Below are positions 55,201-63,247 of a stretch of DNA of 64,000 nt, in pieces (position 1 is the stretch's first letter; every line of letters begins with the position of its first letter). The notes under the pieces are model-generated. The model saw only the letters and a program-made list of their open reading frames with translations. It had not been told where the DNA came from and did no database searches. The stretch comes from Flavobacterium ginsengisoli (GTDB lineage: Bacteria; Bacteroidota; Bacteroidia; Flavobacteriales; Flavobacteriaceae): assembly GCF_029625315.1 (NCBI RefSeq), contig NZ_CP121110.1, forward strand, positions 859,501-923,500, written 5' to 3'. A program made the position numbers and the translations under genes.

Positions 55201-55731
55201 TTAAATGACGCCATTTTGTTTGTTAAACGCTGTAATCAAATTTTTATTGGCTTCTATCATTTTCTGAAAATGAATCATATTGGAGTTAAATATTAAATCA
55301 TAGTTTTCGTCTTTTGGTTTAAATTTATTTACTCCAAAAGCTACACTATTTGGCGGAATGTCTTTTGTAATAATAGAACCCGCACCAATAACCGAATTTT
55401 CTCCAATTGCGATTGGTCCTAAAATTTTGGCACCATCGGCAATAATAACATTTTTAGCAATAATCGGGTTGCCAATATTCTCCCATTCCTTACTAATTTT
55501 ATAGTATTTTAAATTTGCTCCGATAGATACGTTTTGAAATATGACAACATTCTCACAAATTTTAGTCGCTACAATGGTGCATCCACGGCCGTGATGTGCA
55601 AACAAAACGCTTTTGTCCATTTCCACACAGTTTATTTCGCAACAATAAAATTTCTCTAGCAAATTGCTCGCAATTAGTTTTAAGAATTTATTTTTTGAAT
55701 GGCAATTGATTTTAACTAATGTATTAAACAT
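55201..55731 (-). CDS. Serine acetyltransferase-like hexapeptide-repeat protein
   Basis: 176 residues. The left-handed beta-helix is seen as imperfect hexapeptide repeats: CENVVIFQNVSIGANLK, IGNPIIAKNVIIADGAKILG, and IAIGENSVIGAGSIITKDIP, ending with PNSVAFGVN. The catalytic histidine pair is probably in VLFAHHGRGCTIV. CysE-like enzymes acetylate serine, but short versions also act on sugars in surface polysaccharide synthesis; the N-terminal helical domain of CysE is missing. Function is left open. Confidence 0.78.
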   Translation of the reverse strand: MFNTLVKINCHSKNKFLKLIASNLLEKFYCCEINCVEMDKSVLFAHHGRGCTIVATKICENVVIFQNVSIGANLKYYKISKEWENIGNPIIAKNVIIADGAKILGPIAIGENSVIGAGSIITKDIPPNSVAFGVNKFKPKDENYDLIFNSNMIHFQKMIEANKNLITAFNKQNGVI

Positions 55732-55801
55732 ATAATTTTAAGTATTTTTAGATATTTGACATTTTAAAAGAATGTCTAATTAAATCCCATCATTCGTTAA
55801 C

Positions 55802-56200
55802 TCAACGAGATTCCCAAAGCTCGATTTTATTGCCTTCAGCGTCCATAATATGAACAAATTTACCATAATCGTAAGTTTCTATATTGTCTAAAATTGTCAC
55901 GCCATTTTCTTTTAATTGTTCCACCAAACCTTCAATGTTCTGCACACGATAATTGATCATAAAATCCTTTTTTGAAGGTAAAAAGTAATCATCTCCTTTT
56001 GGAAACGGACTCCATTGCGCCGAATTTATTTGGTCTGGATTATCTAAATCTCTCGAATCAAAGCTTGAAGAGCCCCACGCATTTATATCAAATCCTAGAT
56101 TTTTAGCGTACCAATCTTTTGTTTCTTTTGGATTATCCGAATAAAAGAAGATGCCGCCAATTCCGATTACTTTAGGTGTTTTATTATCTTGATTTTCCAT
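55802..56200 (-). CDS. VOC/glyoxalase-fold protein
   Basis: 132 residues from the ATG at 56200 (MENQDNKTPKVIGIGGIFFY); the ORF opens 38 codons earlier without family-like sequence. VOC modules: VIGIGGIFFYSDNPKETKDW with YAKNLGFDINAWG, and FVHIMDAEGNKIELWE with a terminal metal-site glutamate. It is a probable small-molecule enzyme or resistance protein with unknown substrate. Divergent from the DUF2200 gene. Confidence 0.82.
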   Translation of the reverse strand: MENQDNKTPKVIGIGGIFFYSDNPKETKDWYAKNLGFDINAWGSSSFDSRDLDNPDQINSAQWSPFPKGDDYFLPSKKDFMINYRVQNIEGLVEQLKENGVTILDNIETYDYGKFVHIMDAEGNKIELWESR

Positions 56201-56326
56201 AGAAATAACTTTTAAAAATTCCTTGACTTTTTGAAACTCTAAGGTATTAAATATTGTTTGTATTTTTATTCTAACAGCTTTTGATTTATATTTACATAAC
56301 TGCATTTCTAGCAAAATGATACTACA

Positions 56327-56677
56327 ATGAAAACAGAAAGAATTTACAAAATACTATTTTCTAGCGTTTATCCTTTATACATTCAAAAAGTCGAAAAAAA
56401 AGGAGGAACAAAAGAAGAATTAGATATCGTAATCAAATGGCTTACAGGATATAGTGACGAGCAAATTAAAGCACAAATTGAAAAGAAAGTAGATTTTGAA
56501 ACCTTCTTTGCCGAAGCTCCAGAAATCAATCCGAATGCATCCAAAATCACTGGTGTTATCTGCGGATATCGAGTAGAAGAGATTGAAGATCCTTTAATTC
56601 AAAAAATACGATATCTAGATAAATTAATTGATGAAATTGCTAAAGGCAAAAAAATGGAAAAAATTTTAAGAGAATAA
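56327..56677 (+). CDS. DUF2200 family protein
   Basis: 116 residues, complete. Diagnostic segments are [35 protein letters not shown], and [20 protein letters not shown] with [23 protein letters not shown]2200 proteins are small, cytoplasmic and of unknown function. Terminator at 56680-56713. Confidence 0.85.
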   Translation: MKTERIYKILFSSVYPLYIQKVEKKGGTKEELDIVIKWLTGYSDEQIKAQIEKKVDFETFFAEAPEINPNASKITGVICGYRVEEIEDPLIQKIRYLDKLIDEIAKGKKMEKILRE

Positions 56678-56679
56678 AA

Positions 56680-56713
56680 AAAGTCCTTCAAATTACTTGA
56701 AGGACTTTAATTT
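56680..56713 (+). terminator. Rho-independent terminator
   Basis: AAAGTCCTTCAA / TTGAAGGACTTT with a 5-base loop, then AATTTT, after the DUF2200 gene. Confidence 0.75.
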
Positions 56714-57271
56714 TAAATTCTTAACAAACCGCGAAAACCTCTAGCAAGCATAATAAGAATCGGCACCATTATGATATACAAAAACCGTATTATATCTGAA
56801 ATCTGAAAAAATTGCTCCTCCCAATTTTCGTATTTCTGATGGAGTTAAAATCCAGCTTGAAGTTTTGGCATCAAATTTTCCTAGCTTTTGCAAATCTTTA
56901 TATTGTTCTTCATTTAAAATTTCTATTCCCATTTCTTGTGCCATATTTATAGCGCTGTCTGCAGGTTTGTGTTCTTTTCTTTTTTCCAACGCTTCATGAT
57001 CATAGCAAATGCTTCTGCGTCCTTTTGGACTCTCTGCAGAACAATCTATAAACAAATATTCATCCGTTTTTTGATCATAGCCAACAACATCTGGTTCGCC
57101 TTCCGTTCTTTCCATTTCATCAAGCGACCATAACTTTGACGGATTGGACTTTAATTTGATTTCTATTTTTGACCAATCTAAATTTTCATGTCTACTTTTA
57201 TTTTTCTCAAAACGTTTTTCAAGAATGCTTAAAAGTTCTTCTTGTTGGTTTGCTGTCAGTTGTTTTTTCAT
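56713..57271 (-). pseudogene. DUF4256 family protein, frameshifted nine codons before its end
   Basis: The frame ends early with GADSYYAC. Removing one extra base at 56746/56747 gives SYYAARGFRGLLRI and a stop at 56713, the normal C terminus of DUF4256 (about 185 residues). Conserved parts are LSILEKRFEKNKSRHENLDW, MERTEGEPDVVGYDQKTDEY, and FIDCSAESPKGRRSICYDHE. Function unknown. It is the last gene of an operon beginning with arsR at 58457; the previous gene (DoxX) ends 13 bases upstream. Confidence 0.82.
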
Positions 57272-57283
57272 GATTTTGACTTT

Positions 57284-57661
57284 TTAGTTAGAAGTACATC
57301 TTCTGCTTTCTGGTCTAAAATACCAAGAAACTACAGTAAGAACAATTAATAATATTGGTCCGAAAAGTGTTGAAGCATCTTCTTTTACAGCCAAATGCGA
57401 AACAACAGCTCCAGACATCGCAAAAAAGAAGCCTGCATAAGCCCATTCTTTCAATAAACCGAATTTAGGAATTAAAATAGCAATTACACCCAAAAGTTTC
57501 CAAACGCCTAAAAGAGTCAAGAAATAAAGTGGATAACCCAAACGCTGTATCATTTCAACTTCTTCTTTCATTGGTATAAGCTGTACGATTCCTGTAGAAG
57601 TCATTCCTAAAGCCAGCCAAAGTGTGGCAATCCAATAAATAATTTTATTACGTTTTGTCAT
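57284..57661 (-). CDS. DoxX-like family membrane protein
   Basis: 125 residues with four transmembrane helices: KIIYWIATLWLALGMTSTGI, LYFLTLLGVWKLLGVIAILI, WAYAGFFFAMSGAVVSHLAV, and FGPILLIVLTVVSWYF. This is the DoxX/DoxD-like type often encoded next to SRPBCC (AHSA1) and ArsR proteins. The exact role is unknown. It starts seven bases after the AHSA1 gene stop. Confidence 0.8.
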   Translation of the reverse strand: MTKRNKIIYWIATLWLALGMTSTGIVQLIPMKEEVEMIQRLGYPLYFLTLLGVWKLLGVIAILIPKFGLLKEWAYAGFFFAMSGAVVSHLAVKEDASTLFGPILLIVLTVVSWYFRPESRRCTSN

Positions 57662-57668
57662 GATTACT

Positions 57669-58136
57669 TTATTTAAGTTTAGTTACAATTTCTTCTAATC
57701 TATTATGCGCCATATTTAATCCTTGCGCAAATGGCATTTTTAATTGTGTGGCTCTATGCTCAATTGATTTGTAAATAATCTGCATCGTTAATCTACTGGT
57801 ATCATCTGTTAGTTTTTCAAACTCTAAAAACTCCAATTGAGGTGCAAAATTGATATTTTCCATTTCAAACGTGCGTACTATTTTTTGATTTGGAACAAAA
57901 TCATGAATCACGCCATTAGCTTTAAAAACTACATTACCGTTGGCATCACTAGTTTCAAACTCCCATCCTCCATATTTTTTATTTTCAAGCTTCAGAACTT
58001 TTGTTCCCATCCATTGCGCTACAATTTCAGGATCTTCATAAGCTTTAAATAATAATTCTACAGGCAAATCAAATTCTCTTGTAATTACAAGATCATGTCG
58101 GTCGTCTTCAGCGTGAATTTTGGTTTTCTTTTCCAT
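57669..58136 (-). CDS. SRPBCC/AHSA1 (activator of Hsp90-like) domain protein
   Basis: 155 residues forming one START-like domain: LVITREFDLPVELLFKAYED, VAQWMGTKVLKLENKKYGGW, FEFEK-type strand LEFLEFEKLTDDTSRLTMQI, and the C-terminal helix QGLNMAHNRLEEIVTKL. These proteins bind small hydrophobic ligands and often sit beside ArsR regulators. The gene begins three bases after the arsR stop, so expression is coupled. Confidence 0.88.
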   Translation of the reverse strand: MEKKTKIHAEDDRHDLVITREFDLPVELLFKAYEDPEIVAQWMGTKVLKLENKKYGGWEFETSDANGNVVFKANGVIHDFVPNQKIVRTFEMENINFAPQLEFLEFEKLTDDTSRLTMQIIYKSIEHRATQLKMPFAQGLNMAHNRLEEIVTKLK

Positions 58137-58139
58137 AGT

Positions 58140-58457
58140 TTATTTTTTATAGTTTTTCATAATTGATTCTAACTTATTAAAACGATCATCCCAAATTTTT
58201 CTAAATGGCTCGATGAATTTGTCAATTTCTTTCATTTTTTCTGGATTTAAATGATAATAAATTTCTCTACCGTTTTGTGTTTGATGCAACAATTCACATT
58301 CGCTTAGAATTTGAATATGCTTTGAAATCGTCTGTCTTGACGAATTAAAATTCTCGGCAATTGCCCCAGGAGTCATAGCCTGAATGGCAACCAAACTTAA
58401 AATAGCTCTTCGAGTAGGATCGGCTATTGCTTGAAAAACGTCTCTTCTAATTTCCAT
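58140..58457 (-). CDS. ArsR-family transcriptional regulator
   Basis: 105 residues from the ATG at 58457 ([20 protein letters not shown]). The ORF opens further upstream, but the promoter lies there. Winged [23 protein letters not shown] with recognition helix, and wing [19 protein letters not shown]. No metal-binding CxC pair, so it belongs to the group that regulates AHSA1/DoxX operons rather than arsenic resistance. It very likely represses its own promoter. Confidence 0.9.
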   Translation of the reverse strand: MEIRRDVFQAIADPTRRAILSLVAIQAMTPGAIAENFNSSRQTISKHIQILSECELLHQTQNGREIYYHLNPEKMKEIDKFIEPFRKIWDDRFNKLESIMKNYKK

Positions 58458-58462
58458 TATGC

Positions 58463-58505
58463 AGTTATTTGACTGCAAATATAATGAAGTCATTTGACTG
58501 CGCAA
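58463..58505 (-). promoter_or_regulatory. arsR promoter with two operator copies
   Basis: On the minus strand TTG (58505-58503), a 19-base spacer and TATATTTG (58483-58476) form a full consensus promoter. Two near-identical 14-mers, GCAGTCAAATGACT (58501-58488, in the spacer) and GCAGTCAAATAACT (58476-58463, just past the -7 box), flank the -7 element. Confidence 0.75.
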
Positions 58506-58533
58506 TATTTTTTTTGATTTATTTTCAAAAAAC

Positions 58534-58565
58534 AAACCCTTCAAACTTTTCAATTTGAAGGGTTT
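58534..58565 (-). terminator. Rho-independent terminator
   Basis: AAACCCTTCAAA / TTTGAAGGGTTT with an 8-base loop. On the minus strand it is followed by GTTTTTTG. It ends the Ntn-hydrolase gene. Confidence 0.75.
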
Positions 58566-58585
58566 AACTGTATTTTTGATTAACC

Positions 58586-59649
58586 TTAATCAAGTCCTGC
58601 AAACTGAAAAGGCTTTGTTTCCTTGAAATTTAGTAGTGAATCGCCTGCATAATTCTCATTATTAGCCAAACTTAATTTCTTGATTTTCCCTTTTTCACTA
58701 AAATCAATTTTACTGAATTCAACCCAAATCACATTTGGATTCAGAACATTATCAAAATAATAAACCAAGTTTTTTTGGTCAGCAACTGTTCTCCAGCGAG
58801 TAGAGGAGATGTTCGGTTCGGTTTCAGACGAAATTCCTAGCGGAACAGAACAGTTTCTAATTACTCCAAAAACACTTGCCAAAGCTGTTCTAGTGTTATC
58901 TGTTTTCGGAATGGCATCGATATAATAAGAAGCTCTTACAAAACGATCAGCCGCACGATTGGTTCCGGAAGCATAATAGTGCCAGGAATTCCTTTCCAAT
59001 ACGCGTTAATTGCCAATTGCTGATCAAAAATTGGAGAATTAGTCATCGTTACATACTTTCTGTCATGATGAATAACCAGTTTGCCGTTTATATATTCGAA
59101 AATAGCATTGTCTCCACTAGAATCAGAAATAGATAAATGTACAGTAGCAAAAATGTTAGTTCCTGGAATATGAGAAGAAGTAATCACAAAATCGTTCTTT
59201 TCTAATGCTGATACCGTTTCTGCAACTGTCGAAAAATTATCTAAAACATATTGGAGCCATAACGAAACCGCCAAACCTTTTACTTTTCCATTTTTTTCAA
59301 ATGCAGGATATTGAGATTCTACAAGCCACAAAAGATTGCCTACAAGTCCTTTTTCGTTCATTCCATCAGAAGAGGCAATATCCCACGAACTTGTAATTAC
59401 ACTTCCATATTTAGATTTCCATTTGATAGAACTGGTTCCAACTTCTCCGGCTCTTTCAATTCCACGAGGAAAGATCCACAAATTGGCCGGAATTTCACCT
59501 TTCCAATCCATAGAACGTGCAGTAATAATTGTTCCGTTTAAACCTTCATAAACCACTCTCGTACAAGGCAATACAGTTTCAGTTATTAATAATGTAAAAG
59601 CAAGTAGGGCAGGAAGAATTCTGTTTTTTAGTTTCATAAATTTAGACAT
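58586..59649 (-). pseudogene. Exported choloylglycine hydrolase/penicillin V acylase-like Ntn-hydrolase, one frameshift
   Basis: The joined product is about 354 residues. The signal region (ILPALLAFTLLITETVLP) ends right before the presumed nucleophile cysteine (CTRVVYEGLNGTIITARSMD), which would become N-terminal on processing. RSMDWKGEIPANLWIFPRG, SSDGMNEKGLVGNLLWL and YVTMTNSPIFDQQL are typical. At 58965/58966 one G is missing; restoring it reads TIMLPGTNRAADRFVRASYY into the second frame. It hydrolyses linear amides, possibly acyl-homoserine lactones or bile-salt-like amides; the substrate is unknown. Confidence 0.87.
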
Positions 59650-59807
59650 TTAATTAAACGTTAAGTTCTGATTTTCAACAGTGTATTTTAAAGAGAAATA
59701 GCTTTATAGAAAGCTTCTCTGCAATTTACTGATTTTATGTAAAAAATTGGCTATAAATTATTTAGTATAAAATCGCCGAGTATTATTTAGAATAATTATA
59801 AATAATT

Positions 59808-59838
59808 TTGAATTAGAGCAAAAATAGGTTTACTTTTG
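59808..59838 (+). promoter_or_regulatory. Consensus promoter of the alpha/beta hydrolase gene
   Basis: TTG (59808-59810), 20-base spacer, TACTTTTG (59831-59838), 33 bases before the ATG. Confidence 0.65.
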
Positions 59839-59870
59839 GAGCTTACAGCAAGTATTCTAAAAAATATAAA

Positions 59871-60845
59871 ATGATAAAAAATATATTCAAAATCTTAAAA
59901 ATAGCATTCATATCACTTCTAGTTTTTATTTTTATAGGATTTTTATTTGAACAAATTGCACGCTTTTACTTTGACAGTAAACGTCCTGATAATAATGAAT
60001 TTGCAAAAATAGATGGCCGAAATATTCATTACAAAAAGCAAGGAAATGGTTCTTGTACCATAATTTTTGAATCTGGTTTAGGTGGAGATTATCTGCATTG
60101 GCAGGAAATCCAAAAGAAACTTTCTAAAAAATACACCACAATTTCTTATGATAAAGCTGGAATTTTATGGAGTGATCCTTCTAAAGAAATTTCATTAAAA
60201 AGATATTCTAGAGATTTAGAAGAATTACTGAAGCTGACCAATTGTCCAAAACCATACATTTTAGTTGGACATTCCTTTGGTGGAATTACTTCAAGATTGT
60301 TTCTTCAAAAAAATAAAAAAGATATGGCAGGAATTGTTTTTGTTGATGTAACACATCCAAAGCAGTTAGAAAAATCGTCAGAAGCATTGAGAAATTCGGT
60401 TCAACCTCCGCCAAGAATACTTTTAAGTTTTTTGAACGAAATTGGCGTTATCAGAATCCTTTATAGCAATACTGGTTTTACAACCGTTGTTCCTAAAACG
60501 CATTGGTTCAATCAAAATGTGAAAAAATATTTTTATCGCATTTTTGACGGAATGATGACAGAACTTGAAAATGATAAAAAACTAATGAAAGAAGCCTCGG
60601 TAATAAATGGTTTTGGTTCCGTTCCATTAACAATAATCACTGCAAAATATCCTGACGGAGTAGAAGGAATGAAGGATAAAAAATTAGAAAAAGAATATTT
60701 GACTATACATAACACATTGCAAATAGATTTACTGCAATTGTCATCAAATAGCAAACAGGTTTTTGCAGAAAAAAGTGGTCATTATATTACACTTCAAAAA
60801 CCAGATTTAATTTGCAATGAAATTGAAAAATTAGCGCCGAGATAA
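59871..60845 (+). CDS. Membrane-anchored alpha/beta hydrolase
   Basis: 324 residues. One N-terminal transmembrane helix (LKIAFISLLVFIFIGFLFEQ) is followed by an alpha/beta hydrolase domain: oxyanion region FESGLGGDYLHWQEI, nucleophile elbow YILVGHSFGGITSRLFL, acid in ITAKYPDGVEG, and histidine in EKSGHYITLQKP. The substrate is not deducible. Convergent with the ABC-F gene; a 7-bp inverted repeat (TTAGCGC / GCGCTAA, 60831-60858) overlaps its stop codon. Confidence 0.87.
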   Translation: MIKNIFKILKIAFISLLVFIFIGFLFEQIARFYFDSKRPDNNEFAKIDGRNIHYKKQGNGSCTIIFESGLGGDYLHWQEIQKKLSKKYTTISYDKAGILWSDPSKEISLKRYSRDLEELLKLTNCPKPYILVGHSFGGITSRLFLQKNKKDMAGIVFVDVTHPKQLEKSSEALRNSVQPPPRILLSFLNEIGVIRILYSNTGFTTVVPKTHWFNQNVKKYFYRIFDGMMTELENDKKLMKEASVINGFGSVPLTIITAKYPDGVEGMKDKKLEKEYLTIHNTLQIDLLQLSSNSKQVFAEKSGHYITLQKPDLICNEIEKLAPR

Positions 60846-60867
60846 TTCTCAGCGCTAACTGTTTTGC

Positions 60868-62454
60868 TTAAAGTAAAATACTTTTTTCAATATTAATCTG
60901 TTCCAAAAACGATTGATCGTGTGAAATCACAATTAAAGTGCCTTGATATTCGTTGATAGCCGAAGTCAATATTTCTATATTTTGAATATCCAGATTATTT
61001 GTTGGTTCATCTAAAATTATAATTTCAGGCGATTCATTGCTAATCGTTAAACAGCATAACATTAAGCGCATTCTTTCGCCACCGCTCAGTGCATTGCAAG
61101 GTTTGTCCCAATCATTTCTAGAAAATAAAAAGCGATTCAATCTCATTTTGATTTCATGCTCTTCTAAACCGCAATCATTGAAAACCTGCGCTTGTTCGTA
61201 AATTTTAAGATTTTGGTTTAATAAAGAATAGTCCTGGTCTATATAAATTGCTTTTTTGTCCAAACAAGTTATTTGTCCTTGGGTTGGATTTAATTCTCTA
61301 AGAATAATTTTAATTAAAGTTGTTTTTCCAGAGCCATTTAATCCTTTTACAGCCAAACGATCTCCTGACAGAATTTCAAAATTTAGATTTTCATTCCAAA
61401 GATTCCTTTCACCATAATTGTAATTGATTTCTGAAGCCTTAAAAAGAATTTTTCCTTTAAGAAAAGAAGAATTATTAAAACCAAATTTCATTTGATCTAT
61501 TGCAGGAAGTGATGATCGAAGTTGTCGCAAATCTTCAGAAATACCGTTAATTTTCTCAGCATGAACATCTTTAATCTTAGAACTGCTATTTTCAGCTTTA
61601 TTTCTGAGCGTATTCATCATAATTCTGGCAACACCCGATTTCTCTTGTTTCTTTTTGCCTCTCGAATCTAGTTTATTTTGACGTTCAATACTTTCTCGTT
61701 CTTTTTCTTTGGCTTTTTTCAATGCCTTTTCCTTGCTTTGAACATCTTGTTCTAAGGCATTATTTTCAACTTTTTTCTGTTCGCTATAAAAATCATAATT
61801 CCCTCCATAAACAGAAATTTCATTTTTGGTCATTTCCAGCGTCTTACTCAAAAGATTGAGCAATGTTCTGTCGTGACTGACAATAAGTAATGTACTAGAG
61901 GTAGATTTTATAAAATCATATAGTAACGTTCTGCTGGCAAAATCTAGATGATTACTAGGCTCATCTAATAAAACCAAGTCGGGTTGATGAATCATTATTC
62001 CGGCTAGAAAAACTTTTGTTTTTTGTCCGCCGCTTAAAGTTTCCATTTTCTGATTCAGATCCAAATCATGCAATTGCCAATAAGACAGAGCTTCATTACA
62101 GCGTTCTTCAATCGTCCAGTCGTCATCTAACAATTGAAGATTTTCTTCAGTCACAGTACCTTCAAGTATTTCTTTAAGTGAACTTATTTTTTCCTTTATG
62201 TGCAAAGCTTCAGCAACCGTAAAATCGTTAAACTGACCAAACAATTGTGGAACAAAATAAGGTTTAGAATTCTGAATTATCTGTCCTGAAAAAGGCTGTA
62301 ATTCACCAGCAATAATTTTTAAAAGTGTAGATTTTCCAACACCATTATTTCCAACCAAAGCGGTTTTATCGTGATTGTTTAGCGTAAAGCTAATGTTTTG
62401 AAACAGCATGTCTTTATTCTCATGCTGATATGAGATATTTTGAAGAATAAGCAT
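60868..62454 (-). CDS. ABC-F family ATPase
   Basis: 528 residues with no transmembrane part. Two ATPase domains: Walker A ALVGNNGVGKSTLLKII and LAVKGLNGSGKTTLIKIIL, signatures LSGGQKTKVFLAGI and LSGGERMRLMLCCL, Walker B VLLDEPSNHLD and IILDEPTNNLD. The linker between them is a charged coiled coil (KEKALKKAKEKERESIERQN), the P-site tRNA interaction motif. ABC-F proteins act on ribosomes, as translation factors or antibiotic-protection proteins. The long structured leader fits an inducible gene of the second kind; this is inference. Confidence 0.9.
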   Translation of the reverse strand: MLILQNISYQHENKDMLFQNISFTLNNHDKTALVGNNGVGKSTLLKIIAGELQPFSGQIIQNSKPYFVPQLFGQFNDFTVAEALHIKEKISSLKEILEGTVTEENLQLLDDDWTIEERCNEALSYWQLHDLDLNQKMETLSGGQKTKVFLAGIMIHQPDLVLLDEPSNHLDFASRTLLYDFIKSTSSTLLIVSHDRTLLNLLSKTLEMTKNEISVYGGNYDFYSEQKKVENNALEQDVQSKEKALKKAKEKERESIERQNKLDSRGKKKQEKSGVARIMMNTLRNKAENSSSKIKDVHAEKINGISEDLRQLRSSLPAIDQMKFGFNNSSFLKGKILFKASEINYNYGERNLWNENLNFEILSGDRLAVKGLNGSGKTTLIKIILRELNPTQGQITCLDKKAIYIDQDYSLLNQNLKIYEQAQVFNDCGLEEHEIKMRLNRFLFSRNDWDKPCNALSGGERMRLMLCCLTISNESPEIIILDEPTNNLDIQNIEILTSAINEYQGTLIVISHDQSFLEQINIEKSILL

Positions 62455-62484
62455 AATTCCTTTCTTTTAAAGATAAATAATCTA

Positions 62485-62506
62485 GCGACCACAAAGTTGT
62501 GGTCGC
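62485..62506 (-). promoter_or_regulatory. Palindromic hairpin in the ABC-F leader
   Basis: GCGACCACAA-AG-TTGTGGTCGC, a GC-rich 10-bp perfect stem, lies 31 bases before the ABC-F start. On the minus strand the triplets ATG-TAG (62115-type spacing; at 62510-62515) stand directly before it, and ATG-TGA is at 62537-62542. It may be a translational attenuator or a protein operator. Confidence 0.45.
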
Positions 62507-62567
62507 TTACTACATTTTCCTGAAAGAAATTATTTTTCACATATGCCAGTACTTATTTTAAGAAGTG

Positions 62568-62598
62568 CAAAGATATTTATTTTAACTTTAAAAATCAA
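62568..62598 (-). promoter_or_regulatory. Consensus promoter of the ABC-F gene
   Basis: TATCTTTG (62575-62568) with TTG 20 bases upstream (62598-62596), giving a leader of about 110 bases. Confidence 0.65.
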
Positions 62599-62633
62599 AA
62601 AACCATTCTTTACAATTGTAGCGAATGGTTTTT
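62598..62633 (-). terminator. Rho-independent terminator of the lipoprotein gene
   Basis: AAAAACCATTC / GAATGGTTTTT with an inner TAC/GTA pair. On the minus strand a T run follows. It abuts the ABC-F promoter. Confidence 0.7.
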
Positions 62634-62659
62634 GTACTGAATTACGATGTAATTCTTAT

Positions 62660-63031
62660 TTAAATTTTATCAAATGTTAGTTTGGCTTCTTTGGTGTCTA
62701 AAATTAACTTATCATCTGTTATAGTACTTTCACAAACGTAAGGCGTTCCAACTTCGTCTTTTATAACTAGTTTTTTACCTTTTTCTGTTAGCGCATAAGT
62801 TCCGTCTGTGATTTCACGAAGCAAATATCCTGTTACATGCCCATCTTCAGTAAAAGTAAGCATCCCGTTGGTTAAAATTGCGTTTTTTGTAGAATCAGAA
62901 ACAGTTTCTTTTGGTTCTACAGCAGTAACTTTCCATGAATTCACAAGCTTGTCTCTTTTACGATGGCATGAAACAATTAATACGACGACAGCAATGGCAA
63001 TTACGAGGGTAAATAATTTAGAGTTTTTCAT
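62660..63031 (-). CDS. Small lipoprotein, lipocalin-like
   Basis: 123 residues from the ATG at 63031 (MKNSKLFTLVIAIAVVVLIV); the upstream extension has no signal-like character. Lipobox LIVSC puts the acylated cysteine at residue 22. The mature part is a short strand-rich domain (LVNSWKVTAVEPKET, NGMLTFTEDGHVTGYLL, TYALTEKGKKLVIKDE) that resembles the small lipocalin-like (DUF4923/DUF5004-type) lipoproteins of Bacteroidota. Function unknown. Confidence 0.75.
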   Translation of the reverse strand: MKNSKLFTLVIAIAVVVLIVSCHRKRDKLVNSWKVTAVEPKETVSDSTKNAILTNGMLTFTEDGHVTGYLLREITDGTYALTEKGKKLVIKDEVGTPYVCESTITDDKLILDTKEAKLTFDKI

Positions 63032-63247
63032 GATTTTGTGATTAAAAGTTAAACAGGAAAAAGTTACAAAAAAAAATAACATTAAAATATTCGGAATCAA
63101 ATATTTATAAAGTTTTTTTTTACTTCTTAAATCGAATAGCTTTTAATTTGAAAAGTCTTTGTTTATGGGACTTTTACTGACAACCAATCACTTAAGTATT
63201 GACTATTACAGTAATTAAAAATTACAAAATAGACACTTTGAGACAGG

